9,727 bases of DNA from Aquabacterium sp. (GCA_017989885.1 JAGNPA010000040.1:1-9727), one strand, 5' to 3'. Numbered from the stretch's first letter, positions 1-7,097 are shown. The notes: generated from the letters alone by a model not told the origin. Numbers and translations are program-made.

Positions 1-158
1 GGCTGGTGGCCGAATACGCGCTCAGCGACATTCAAAAGCCCATGGGCCTGTCCACCTACACCCTGAGCCACACCCTGCCCGAAGCCCTGCGCGACAAGCT
101 GCCCAGCATTGAGGCGATTGAGCGGGAGTTGGGACTGGATGGAGGTGATAAGCCATGA
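1..158 (+). CDS. YhcG/DUF1016-type PDDEXK nuclease, C-terminal end (partial)
   Basis: This is the last 51 codons of a gene that begins before the window, read in the frame starting at base 3 and ending at TGA 156-158. The peptide has LVAEYALSDIQKPMGLSTY, then TLPEALRDKLPSIEAIEREL. Family knowledge: the C-terminal end of YhcG/DUF1016 proteins (PDDEXK_nuclease family) carries the pattern of a 'KP(I/M)G' strand followed by 'LP..L...LPS(I/V)E.(I/L)E.EL'. These proteins are predicted DNA endonucleases or structure-specific nucleases and are often found inside type I restriction-modification operons. The catalytic core is outside the window, so activity cannot be judged. The stop overlaps the next start as ATGA, which implies translational coupling with the 99-residue gene and hsdS. 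The identification rests only on the tail but the match is specific. Confidence 0.72.
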   Translation, partial: LVAEYALSDIQKPMGLSTYTLSHTLPEALRDKLPSIEAIERELGLDGGDKP

Positions 159-454
159 CCGACAACCTACACCAATTGGCCGGGCAAATGGTGGCCCTGT
201 TCCGCCAAGCCGTGCCCATCGCCAACGCAGAGGTGGATGCCATCATCCAAAGCGGTGCGCGTGACACCCAGCGCATAGAGCACCAACTCGATCACATGCT
301 CGGCCTGTGCTGCGACCCGGACATGCTGGTGGTGTTCAAGCAGCTGTGCCGGTATTACCACGGCATCGATCCGGTGGCTACGGCGGGGTACGTCCATGCG
401 TATCGGGAGATGTGGGATGGGCCGGATGAAGTGGTGTTGGGGGGTGGGGTATGA
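155..454 (+). CDS. 99-residue hypothetical protein in type I R-M operon
   Basis: I do not recognise a named family. The protein is 99 residues, soluble and mostly helical by composition. It has an N-terminal amphipathic stretch (LAGQMVALFRQAVPIANAEV), a central 'RDTQRIEHQLDHMLGLCCDP' with a CC pair near residue 52, and an aromatic segment 'LCRYYHGIDP' followed by 'YVHAYREMWDG'. There is no signal peptide or membrane segment. The start ATG 155 overlaps the stop of the upstream nuclease gene (ATGA), and its own stop overlaps the ATG of hsdS (ATGA at 451-454). It is therefore locked into the operon and is very probably expressed. GGAGGTGAT at 141-149 is a strong ribosome-binding site six bases before this start. 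A small accessory factor for the R-M complex or for the nuclease is possible, but nothing in the sequence proves it. Confidence 0.82.
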   Translation: MTDNLHQLAGQMVALFRQAVPIANAEVDAIIQSGARDTQRIEHQLDHMLGLCCDPDMLVVFKQLCRYYHGIDPVATAGYVHAYREMWDGPDEVVLGGGV

Positions 455-1683
455 GTACAGAGTGGCACAGCAGCACGCTGGGCGAATTTGTGCGCCTTCA
501 ACGGGGTCACGATCTAACTGCGCCCGAGCAGCAGCCCGGCAACATTCCAATCATGGGTTCTGCCGGCCCCAATGGCACGCACAGCATCGCGCTAGCAAAT
601 GGCCCTGGCGTCGTAGTCGGGCGTAGCGGAGCATCGGCTGGTCGAGTGCATTTCAGCGCGGTTGATTACTGGCCACACAACACCTGCTTGTACGTTACCG
701 ATTTCTTGGGTAACAGCCCGCGATTCGCTTACTACCTACTGCAGACACTTGATCTGGCCTCATTCAACTCAGGCAGTGCACAGCCATCCCTAAACCGAAA
801 TTTCCTGTACGCAATTCCCGTCAAAATTCCTACGCGCATAGAGCAAGACGGCATAGTTGCGCTGCTCCAGTCCCTCGACGACCGCATCACCCTCCTGCGC
901 GAAACCAATGCCACGCTCGAAGCCATTGTCCAGGCGCTGTTCAAGTCGTGGTTTGTCGATTTCGACCCCGTGCGCGCCAAGATGGAAGGCCGCGCCCCCG
1001 AAGGTATGGATGAGGCCACCGCCGCGCTGTTTCCCGATGCGCTGGAAGAGTCGGAGTTGGGGTGGGTGCCGAAGGGGTGGAATACCCAAACCTTTAGAGA
1101 CACCATCAACATCATTGGGGGCGGAACCCCCAAAACGTCTAATGCTGCTTTCTGGGGTGGGGAAATTCCTTGGTTCTCGGTCGTGGATGCTCCCAACGCC
1201 AAAGACGTATTTGTGGTGGACACCGACAAGCACATCACCGAGGCTGGGTTGAATGGCTCATCCACAAAGCTGCTGCCAACTGGCACCACCATCATTTCAG
1301 CGCGCGGCACAGTTGGGCGACTGGCGTTGACTGGGCGACCTATGGCGATGAACCAGTCCTGTTATGGGCTACTCGGAAAAGCGGGCGATGCGTACTTCAC
1401 ATATTTCAGTACGACTCGCCTTGTAGAGCAGCTCAAACAGCGTGCTCATGGTTCTGTGTTTGACACGATTACCCAAGATACGTTTTCTGGGGTGATGGTC
1501 AGTTATCCAACACGCGAGATGATTGCAGCGTTTGAAGTGAGCGTTGAACCGCTGATGTTGAGGCTTCGAGAGAATCTGCTTCATTCAGGAACCCTCGCCA
1601 CCCTCCGCGACACCCTGCTCCCGCGCCTGATCTCCGGCCAGCTGCGGCTGCCTGAGGCACAGGCGCTGGTGGCTGCGGCGTGA
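451..1683 (+). CDS. hsdS: Type I restriction-modification specificity subunit HsdS
   Basis: HsdS recognises the bipartite DNA target and docks the two HsdM subunits, and HsdR when it is present. The 410-residue length is normal and the two-repeat architecture is clear. The first target-recognition domain covers about residues 5-130, with the typical 'GSAGPNGTH' turn at 36-44 and 'SGSAQPSLNRNFL' at 107-119. The central conserved helix runs about 131-175 (EQDGIVALLQSLDDRITLLR, then LFKSWFVDFDPVRAK). The second TRD covers about 211-365, opening with GGGTPKTSNAAFWGGEIPWF, the common start of that domain. The C-terminal conserved helix and tail follow (TLATLRDTLLPRLISGQLRL, 381-400). The two helical repeats set the distance between half-sites. 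The start overlaps the upstream stop, so expression is coupled to the preceding genes. The DNA target cannot be read from the sequence by eye. The reading frame is intact. Confidence 0.96.
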   Translation: MSTEWHSSTLGEFVRLQRGHDLTAPEQQPGNIPIMGSAGPNGTHSIALANGPGVVVGRSGASAGRVHFSAVDYWPHNTCLYVTDFLGNSPRFAYYLLQTLDLASFNSGSAQPSLNRNFLYAIPVKIPTRIEQDGIVALLQSLDDRITLLRETNATLEAIVQALFKSWFVDFDPVRAKMEGRAPEGMDEATAALFPDALEESELGWVPKGWNTQTFRDTINIIGGGTPKTSNAAFWGGEIPWFSVVDAPNAKDVFVVDTDKHITEAGLNGSSTKLLPTGTTIISARGTVGRLALTGRPMAMNQSCYGLLGKAGDAYFTYFSTTRLVEQLKQRAHGSVFDTITQDTFSGVMVSYPTREMIAAFEVSVEPLMLRLRENLLHSGTLATLRDTLLPRLISGQLRLPEAQALVAAA

Positions 1684-1804
1684 CAAAGCTTTAATGTGTT
1701 TTTGCTATTTATTTAATAGCTGAGAGCGCACGTATTTAAAGGGCTGCAGGCTGATTTGACCATTATTTGGCGCAAGTACGCCTCACTGTTTTCTGAGTTG
1801 GTGA
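1684..1804. repeat. Intergenic stretch with Comamonadaceae-like dispersed repeat
   Basis: The DNA just after hsdS is AT-richer than the genes around it. It opens with TGCTATT, TATTT and AATAGC, a 6-bp inverted repeat (GCTATT 1704-1709 / AATAGC 1715-1720). GAGAGCGCACGTATTTAAA and GGGCTGCAGGCTGATTTGACC follow, up to 1761. The order 'AATAGCTG..AGCGC...ATTTAAAGGGCT..AGGCT..TTTGACC' resembles a short repeat that I recall scattered between genes in Comamonadaceae. That link is from memory and is unverified. The hairpin has no following T-run, so I do not call it a terminator. I see no coding potential in this stretch. Confidence 0.4.
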
Positions 1805-1825
1805 AATGGCGATGGCATCGACATG
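1805..1825. promoter_or_regulatory. 21-bp near-palindromic operator-like site 1 upstream of hsdR
   Basis: This site fits a symmetric 21-bp pattern (CATGTCGAT, spacer GGC, ATCGACATG) at 19 of 21 positions. The right half, ATCGACATG, is perfect. The left half, AATGGCGAT, differs at two bases. A second copy lies at 1876-1896, and a further left half-site CATGTCGAT lies at 1835-1843. That half-site makes a perfect 10-bp inverted repeat with the right half (1817-1826 / 1834-1843). Symmetry plus repetition suggests a dimeric DNA-binding protein. Its identity is unknown. Confidence 0.55.
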
Positions 1826-1833
1826 TGCAGAAA

Positions 1834-1843
1834 ACATGTCGAT
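1834..1843. promoter_or_regulatory. Inverted half-site between the two hsdR operator-like repeats
   Basis: ACATGTCGAT is the exact reverse complement of ATCGACATGT at 1817-1826, with a 7-base gap between them. It shares CATGTCGAT with the left half of the repeat at 1876-1896. It could be a third binding half-site, or one arm of an RNA hairpin in the hsdR leader if transcription starts upstream. Confidence 0.45.
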
Positions 1844-1875
1844 TTAAAGCAAAAAAATAAACATATCAGCGGCGT

Positions 1876-1896
1876 CATGTCGATGGCATGAACATG
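1876..1896. promoter_or_regulatory. 21-bp near-palindromic operator-like site 2, touching hsdR RBS
   Basis: The left half CATGTCGAT and the GGC spacer are perfect. The right half, ATGAACATG, differs from the symmetric pattern at two bases, giving 19 of 21. It is 17/21 identical to the site at 1805-1825, with centres 71 bp apart. The last base abuts the Shine-Dalgarno sequence GAGGGAG (1896-1902) of hsdR. A protein bound here would probably block transcription or translation initiation of hsdR. Confidence 0.55.
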
Positions 1897-1909
1897 AGGG
1901 AGTAGCTCG

Positions 1910-4900
1910 ATGACCGAAGACCAACTCGAACAAGAAACGCTGGCCTGGTTGCAAGACGTGGGCTATGCGGTGCGCAGCGGCGTTGACATCGCCCCCGACG
2001 GCCAAACGCCCGAGCGGGCCACCTACCGAGAAGTGCTGCTGCTGGAGCGCCTGCGCCAAGCCATCGCACGCCTCAACCCCGGCATCCCCGCCGCCGCGCG
2101 CGAGGATGCGGTGCAGCGGGTGCAAAACCTGGGCCTGCCGGCGCAACTGGCGGCCAACCGGGCGTTTCACAAGTTGCTGGTCGGCGGCGTGCCGGTGCAG
2201 TACCAGCAGAACGGAGAAACGCGGGGCGACTTTGTGCGGCTGATCGACTGGGCGGATGCCTCGGGCAACGAGTTCTGGGCGGTCAACCAGTTCACCCTCA
2301 AAGGCCCGCACCACACACGCCGCCCCGACATCGTCTTGTTCGTCAACGGCCTGCCCCTCGTGTTGCTGGAACTTAAAAACCCCGTAGACGAGGCTGCCGA
2401 CATCTGGAGGGCCTACGACCAGATTCAGACCTATAAGGCGCAGGTGCCCGATGTCTTCCAGTACAACGAGCTGCTGGTCATCTCCGATGGCACGGAGGCC
2501 CGGATGGGCTCGCTCTCGGCTGATACCGAGCGCTTCATGCAGTGGCGCACCATCGACGGCATCCAGCTCGACCCCTTGGGAAAATTCAACGAACTGCAAA
2601 CCCTGGTGCACGGGGTCTTGGCGCCCCAGTTCCTGCTGGACTACCTGCGCTACTTCGTGTTGTTTGAGGATGACGGCAAGCTGGTCAAGAAAATCGCTGG
2701 CTACCACCAGTTCCATGCCGTGCGTTCGGCCATCGACCAGGTGGTTCGGGCATCGGGCCCCGGCAGCGAAGCCAATGTGCGCGGCAAAGGCGGTGTGGTC
2801 TGGCACACACAGGGCAGCGGCAAGAGCATCACCATGACCTGTTTTGCCGCGCGTGTGATGCAGGAGCCAGCGATGGAGAACCCGACCATCGTCGTCATCA
2901 CCGACAGGAACGACCTGGACGGCCAGCTGTTTGGCGTCTTCAGCCTGGCGCAAGACCTGCTGCGTGAGCAGCCGGTGCAAGCCGGCACCCGCCAAGAGCT
3001 GCGCGCACTGCTGAGCAACCGGCCCTCGGGCGGCATTGTGTTTGCCACCATCCAGAAATTCATGCCGGGCGAGGACGAGGACATGTTCCCGGTGCTCTCA
3101 GATCGCCGCAACATCGTGGTGATTGCCGACGAGGCGCACCGCACCCAGTACGGCTTTGAGGCAAAACTCAAGACGACCAAGAACAAATTCAGCCGTGCCG
3201 CCAAGGCGCTGGTTTTGGCGGATGGTGAGACCTCGGGCGAAGCCATGACGGCAGACTTTGCGGAGCCGGAGTACACCACCAAGTACCAGGTGGGCTACGC
3301 CCAGCACCTGCGCGATGCGCTGCCCCAGGCCACCTTCGTGGCCTTCACCGGCACGCCGGTCAGCAGCACCGACCGGGACACCCGCGCGGTGTTTGGCGAG
3401 TACATCTCGGTCTACGACATGCAGCAGGCCAAGGAAGACGGGGCCACAGTCGCCATCTATTACGAAAGCCGCCTGGCCAAGCTGCGCCTCAAAGAAGAAG
3501 ACCTCGCCTTGCTGGACGAGGAAGTGGACGAGCTGGCCGAGGACGAGGAGGAGGGTGCCCAGGCCCAGCTCAAGAGCCGCTGGACAGCGCTGGAGAAGGT
3601 AGTGGGCGCCACGCCCCGCGTGGCCAGCGTGGCCGCCGACCTGGTGCAGCACTTTGAGGAGCGCAACAAAACGCAGGACGGCAAGGCCATGGTGGTCGCC
3701 ATGAGCCGCGACATCTGCGCGCACCTGTACGACGCCATCATCGCGCTGCGCCCCGACTGGCACGACAGCGACCCAGAAAAGGGTGTCGTCAAGATTGTGA
3801 TGACCGGCAGTGCCAGCGACAAAGCCTTGCTGCGGCCCCACATCTACAGCGCCCAAGTCAAAAAACGCCTGGAAAAACGCTTCAAGGAGCCTGCCGACCC
3901 GCTGCGCCTGGTCATCGTGCGCGACATGTGGCTCACTGGCTTTGACGCCCCCTGCGTACACACCATGTACGTGGACAAGCCCATGAAGGGCCACAACCTG
4001 ATGCAGGCCATTGCGCGCGTCAACCGCGTGTTCAAGGACAAGCAAGGTGGCCTGGTGGTGGACTACATCGGCATCGGCAACGAGCTCAAGGCGGCGATGA
4101 AGGAGTACACCGCAAGCCAAGGCCGTGGCAAACCCACTGTCGATGCCCACGAGGCCCTGTCGGTGCTGCTGGAGAAGATGGACGTGCTGCGCGCCATGCT
4201 GCACGGCTACGACTACAGCGGCTTTCTCACGGGGGGCCACAAGACCCTGGCCGGCGCCGCCAACCATGTGCTGGGCATCGAGTCCGAAGGCAAGGACAGC
4301 CAGCGGGATGGCAAAAAGCGCTTTGCCGACCTGGCACTGGCCATGAGCAAAGCCTTCAGTCTGTGCTGCACTCTGGACGAAGCCAAGGCGGTGCGCGAAG
4401 AGGTGGCCTTCCTGCAGGCGGTCAAAGTCATCCTGACCAAGCGCGACATCACGGCCCAGAAGAAAACCGACGAGCAGCGCGAAACGGCCATCCGGCACAT
4501 CATCAGCCAGGCGGTGGTCAGCGAGAGCGTGGTGGACATCTTCGATGCCGTGGGCTTGGACAAGCCCAACATCGGCCTGCTGGACGACGAGTTTTTGGCG
4601 CAAGTAAAAAACCTGCCCGAACGCAACCTGGCCATCGAGCTGCTGGAGCGCTTGCTGGAGGGCGAAATCAAATCCAAGTTCGCCACCAACGTGGTGCAGA
4701 AACGAAAATTTTCAGAACTGCTCAGCAACGTCATCGCCCGCTACCAAAACCGCAGCATCGAGACCGCGCAGGTGATGGAAGAGCTGATCCAGATGGCCAA
4801 GAAGTTCAAGGAAGCGGCCAGCCGGGGCGAGCAACTGGGACTCACCGATGACGAAGTGCGTTTCTACGACGCCTTGGCCAACAACGAGTCAGCGGTCAAA

Positions 4901-5122
4901 GAGCTGGCCGACGAAACGCTGAAAAAAATCGCCCATGAGCTGACCGACAACCTGCGCAAAAACATCACCGTCGATTGGAGCCAGCGCGAAAGCGTGCGGG
5001 CCAGCCTGCGCCTGATGGTCAAGCGCATCTTGCGCAAGTACAAATACCCGCCTGACCAGCAGGACGCCGCAGTGGAGCTGGTGTTGCAGCAGGCGCAGGC
5101 TTTGGGGGAGAGCTGGGCGTAG
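1910..5122 (+). CDS. hsdR: Type I restriction enzyme HsdR (nuclease/translocase subunit)
   Basis: HsdR is the ATP-dependent DNA translocase and endonuclease of the type I enzyme. The 1070-residue length is normal. The N-terminal PD-(D/E)xK nuclease is visible as RRPDIVLF (D140) and LVLLELKNP (E154, K156). The SF2 motor has Walker A HTQGSGKS (299-306), TDRNDLDGQLF (331-341), Walker B/DEAH (407-410), AFTGTP (478-483), TGFDAP (676-681) and motif VI QAIARVNRVF (699-708). A helical C-terminal part, which binds the core methyltransferase, extends to the end. An acidic segment (about 527-548) lies between the two motor lobes. All key nuclease and helicase residues are present, so the enzyme is probably active. 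GAGGGAG (1896-1902) lies seven bases before the ATG. Unlike hsdS it is not coupled to the genes upstream: a 226-bp gap with operator-like repeats precedes it. This suggests separate control of the toxic subunit. Confidence 0.97.
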   Translation: MTEDQLEQETLAWLQDVGYAVRSGVDIAPDGQTPERATYREVLLLERLRQAIARLNPGIPAAAREDAVQRVQNLGLPAQLAANRAFHKLLVGGVPVQYQQNGETRGDFVRLIDWADASGNEFWAVNQFTLKGPHHTRRPDIVLFVNGLPLVLLELKNPVDEAADIWRAYDQIQTYKAQVPDVFQYNELLVISDGTEARMGSLSADTERFMQWRTIDGIQLDPLGKFNELQTLVHGVLAPQFLLDYLRYFVLFEDDGKLVKKIAGYHQFHAVRSAIDQVVRASGPGSEANVRGKGGVVWHTQGSGKSITMTCFAARVMQEPAMENPTIVVITDRNDLDGQLFGVFSLAQDLLREQPVQAGTRQELRALLSNRPSGGIVFATIQKFMPGEDEDMFPVLSDRRNIVVIADEAHRTQYGFEAKLKTTKNKFSRAAKALVLADGETSGEAMTADFAEPEYTTKYQVGYAQHLRDALPQATFVAFTGTPVSSTDRDTRAVFGEYISVYDMQQAKEDGATVAIYYESRLAKLRLKEEDLALLDEEVDELAEDEEEGAQAQLKSRWTALEKVVGATPRVASVAADLVQHFEERNKTQDGKAMVVAMSRDICAHLYDAIIALRPDWHDSDPEKGVVKIVMTGSASDKALLRPHIYSAQVKKRLEKRFKEPADPLRLVIVRDMWLTGFDAPCVHTMYVDKPMKGHNLMQAIARVNRVFKDKQGGLVVDYIGIGNELKAAMKEYTASQGRGKPTVDAHEALSVLLEKMDVLRAMLHGYDYSGFLTGGHKTLAGAANHVLGIESEGKDSQRDGKKRFADLALAMSKAFSLCCTLDEAKAVREEVAFLQAVKVILTKRDITAQKKTDEQRETAIRHIISQAVVSESVVDIFDAVGLDKPNIGLLDDEFLAQVKNLPERNLAIELLERLLEGEIKSKFATNVVQKRKFSELLSNVIARYQNRSIETAQVMEELIQMAKKFKEAASRGEQLGLTDDEVRFYDALANNESAVKELADETLKKIAHELTDNLRKNITVDWSQRESVRASLRLMVKRILRKYKYPPDQQDAAVELVLQQAQALGESWA

Positions 5123-5265
5123 GGGAAGGCCTATGCAGGTGGCACCGCAAGGGTGTTGAGAGCGGGATGGCAAGTGGGAAGCTTCAAAAAATCCAATGTC
5201 CGGTTGCGACCCAGAGCGGTACTTCAGCATGGCACCAAGCGATCGCTTAGCCCCTCGCAAATATT
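5123..5265. other. Intergenic segment after hsdR
   Basis: I see no convincing gene here. The longest ATG-initiated frame (5167-5250, 27 codons) lacks a good ribosome-binding site. A weak inverted repeat, GTCCGGTTGCGAC followed by CCAGAGCGGTAC (5199-5222), has CCG/CGG arms and resembles common short hairpin spacers of proteobacterial genomes. A similar, better-paired element occurs at 7365-7388, on the far side of the XRE/ImmA gene pair. Confidence 0.35.
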
Positions 5266-5296
5266 AGGAAAGTCTGAAGTCAAACTTCCTTTTTTT
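5266..5296 (+). terminator. Possible weak rho-independent terminator of hsdR
   Basis: AGGAAAGT (5266-5273) pairs with ACTTCCT (5284-5290), with one bulged A, and a run of seven T follows (5290-5296). An alternative shorter stem is GAAGT/ACTTC (5276-5280 / 5284-5288). The stem is AT-rich and short, so termination would be inefficient. The same bases overlap operator-like repeats of the next gene, so a regulatory reading is also possible. Confidence 0.35.
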
Positions 5297-5308
5297 CTGA
5301 CTCAATCG

Positions 5309-5342
5309 TGGTAGGATTCCAGGTAGTTAAACTTCCGGAAGT
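5309..5342 (+). promoter_or_regulatory. Candidate extended -10 promoter and 12-bp palindromic operator
   Basis: TGG-TAGGAT (5309-5317) fits an extended -10 box (TGn plus 4 of 6 of TATAAT). No good -35 is visible. ACTTCCGGAAGT (5331-5342) is a perfect 12-bp palindrome that contains the Shine-Dalgarno GGAAG (5337-5341) of the following gene. Its left part lies in GTTAAACTTCC (5326-5336), a 10/11 copy of GTCAAACTTCC at 5279-5289. The repeated half-sites on both sides of the promoter suggest autoregulation by the XRE-domain protein encoded two genes downstream. This is inference. Confidence 0.42.
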
Positions 5343-5346
5343 AATG

Positions 5347-5988
5347 ATGACCGCGATCCTGCACGCTGAACCTACCTCCGTCCTCCCACGCCTGCAGCAG
5401 CTTGGCTTAAGCGAAGCGGCGTTGTTGCGCGCGGTTATGGCTGGCTACATCGCCAAGTCCAACTGCACCGAGAATCACCCCCCGCTGTTCCCGCCCATTG
5501 CGGCGTGGAGCGAAGCTGTTCGCACGCTGCGTGACGTGCTGAAGCCAGATGGCTGGACGCGCTTCAACGACCAGAACTCGCCTAAGACCGTGAGCCCCGA
5601 CGGCTCGATCTCGATCATCGTCTCCACCGGCAATGAGGCAACTGGCATTCCGCATGCTGAGCCTGCGACGACCTCTTCAAAGGGACCGAACACCGCGGGC
5701 GCCATCGAGATCAACCGGAGCTTGCAGCTCTACCTGCCGGGCATGGAACTGCCCGTGCCGCTTCAAGACGAAGACGAGAAGGTGACCACCTGGATCTTGC
5801 TGGCACACCACGCGAAGAACGAGTTGCGTGCGGAGCTGTCGTTGCCGCTGGACGTCGGGAGCGACGGCCGCGTTTCCGTGTGGCAGGAACGGATCATCTT
5901 GCGGGCTCAGCCGCTCGATGGCGAACAGGTGGTGATCACGCCCCCTGGCCAGCCTGACATCGACGTTGCGGTTCGGCGGAAGGCATGA
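5347..5988 (+). CDS. Hypothetical protein paired with XRE/ImmA protein
   Basis: I do not recognise this 213-residue protein. The N-terminal third is helical (SVLPRLQQLGLSEAALLRAV, then MAGYIAKSNCTENHPPLFPP). The middle looks loop- and strand-rich, with 'GSISIIVSTGNEATG'. The C-terminal part looks beta-rich ('AIEINRSLQLYLPGMELPVP', then 'VTTWILLAHHAKNELRAELS' and 'VVITPPGQPDIDVAVRR'). There is no transmembrane segment or nuclease motif that I can name. I chose ATG 5347 because GGAAG (5337-5341) sits five bases before it. The tandem ATG at 5344 would be only two bases away, and a GTG at 5308 in the same frame would put the palindrome inside the gene. The stop overlaps the next start (ATGA 5985-5988), so the two products are probably made together and may interact. 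It could be the partner, substrate or target of the ImmA protein, or a toxin-like partner. The function remains open. Confidence 0.8.
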   Translation: MTAILHAEPTSVLPRLQQLGLSEAALLRAVMAGYIAKSNCTENHPPLFPPIAAWSEAVRTLRDVLKPDGWTRFNDQNSPKTVSPDGSISIIVSTGNEATGIPHAEPATTSSKGPNTAGAIEINRSLQLYLPGMELPVPLQDEDEKVTTWILLAHHAKNELRAELSLPLDVGSDGRVSVWQERIILRAQPLDGEQVVITPPGQPDIDVAVRRKA

Positions 5989-7097
5989 GCTACGGTGCAG
6001 AATTCAACCCGAACCGCCTAGGCCTTGCTCGTCGACGTCGAGGGCTCACAAAGAGGAAGTTGGCTGAGCTCATCGGCGCAGATGTGCGGGCGGTTACCGC
6101 GTATGAGAGCGGAGAGTACAAGCCTGAAAGAGAACGGCTCCTCGCTCTAGCTGACCAACTGCACTTCCCGGTGCAGTTTTTTGTTGGATCGGACGTAGAG
6201 GAGGTGACACCCGACGTAGTCAGCTTCCGGTCCATGTCGAAGATGACCGCCGGCCAGCGGGATGCAGCGCTAGGCGCTGGCGCGGTCGCGCTCATGCTGA
6301 ACGAGTGGATCGAGCAGCGCTTCGAGTTGCCGGCGGCGCAGTTGCCTGACCTCAGCCACGAATCCAGCCCTGCTGCGGCTGCAGCCGCATTGCGCCGAAT
6401 CTGGGGTCTCGGCGAGTTGCCGATCAAGAACATGGTGCATCTGCTGGAAGCGCGTGGCGTGCGGGTGTTCTCACTGTCGCTGGACACTGCCCACGTGGAC
6501 GCGTACTCCATGTGGCATGCGTCTACGCCGTTCGTGTTCCTCAACACGATAAAGTCCTGTGAACGCAGCCGCTTCGATGCCGCCCATGAACTCGGGCACT
6601 TGGTCCTTCATCGTCATGCTGGCCCGAAGGTCAAGGACGCTGAGCGCCAGGCCAACGAGTTTGCATCGGCGTTTCTCATGCCGGAGGGAAGCGTTCTGGC
6701 CAACGCGCCTGTCATGGCCACCGTAGACCAACTGGTCTCACACAAGGTGTTCTGGACAGTCTCTGTCGCAGCGCTTGCCTACAGGCTGAAAGATCTGAAG
6801 CTTGTCAATGAGTGGCACTACAGATCGCTGTGCATCGAGATGGCGCAACGTGGCTACCAGAAGTCAGAGCCAAATAGTGCGCCCCGGGAGACGTCACAGG
6901 TCTTCCAAAAGGTGTTCGCCGCGCTGCGGGAGGATGGCATGACGCGCGCCGATATTGCCGATCAACTTGCCGTACACGTCAACGAACTCGACGAGTTGGT
7001 CTTCGGCTTAGCGCTGACCGCGCTGGTAGGTGATGCGCAGGCGCAGAGCCGCCCGCGACGGCCAGTGCTGCAAGTAATCGAGGGTGGGCGCGATTAG
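5985..7097 (+). CDS. XRE-family HTH / ImmA-IrrE metallopeptidase protein
   Basis: This is a 370-residue two-domain protein. Residues about 10-65 form a cro/CI-type helix-turn-helix (RLGLARRRRGLTKRKLAELI, then GADVRAVTAYESGEYKPERE), which would bind DNA operators. Residues about 140-285 form an ImmA/IrrE (DUF955) Zn peptidase with the HExxH motif in FDAAHELGHLVLH (H201, E202, H205). The usual third-ligand helix 'AERQANEFASAFLMP' (E220) follows. The C-terminal segment 'ALREDGMTRADIADQLAVHV' (313-332) looks like a second small helix-turn-helix. Family knowledge: ImmA-type peptidases cleave or inactivate repressors to switch on mobile elements or stress genes, and fused HTH-ImmA proteins regulate neighbouring operons. 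The start overlaps the previous stop (ATGA). Plausible targets are the palindrome at 5331-5342 and perhaps the KomABC-like operon downstream. Neither is proven. Confidence 0.93.
   Translation: MSYGAEFNPNRLGLARRRRGLTKRKLAELIGADVRAVTAYESGEYKPERERLLALADQLHFPVQFFVGSDVEEVTPDVVSFRSMSKMTAGQRDAALGAGAVALMLNEWIEQRFELPAAQLPDLSHESSPAAAAAALRRIWGLGELPIKNMVHLLEARGVRVFSLSLDTAHVDAYSMWHASTPFVFLNTIKSCERSRFDAAHELGHLVLHRHAGPKVKDAERQANEFASAFLMPEGSVLANAPVMATVDQLVSHKVFWTVSVAALAYRLKDLKLVNEWHYRSLCIEMAQRGYQKSEPNSAPRETSQVFQKVFAALREDGMTRADIADQLAVHVNELDELVFGLALTALVGDAQAQSRPRRPVLQVIEGGRD

Noticed and set aside
1704..1720. Hairpin GCTATT/AATAGC as an hsdS terminator
   Set aside because: No T-run follows the stem. The T-rich bases precede it, and the element fits a dispersed repeat better.
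1756..1784. TTGACC as a -35 box for hsdR
   Set aside because: No acceptable -10 lies 16-18 bp downstream, and the bases belong to the repeat-like segment.
1844..2995. Open frame on the - strand (383 codons) over the 5' part of hsdR and its leader
   Set aside because: No recognisable domain. It overlaps a confident gene and has the same mirrored composition.
3098..4603. Long open frame on the - strand (501 codons) inside hsdR
   Set aside because: It lies wholly opposite hsdR, whose helicase and nuclease motifs are unmistakable. The antisense product is low-complexity, rich in His, Val, Gln and Ala, as expected from GC-rich codon mirroring.
5167..5250. 27-codon ORF after hsdR
   Set aside because: No ribosome-binding site, very short, and no sign of coding constraint.
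5308..5346. GTG 5308 as the start of the unknown 213-residue protein
   Set aside because: No ribosome-binding site precedes it. The extension would contain the palindrome and the good GGAAG site that serves ATG 5347.
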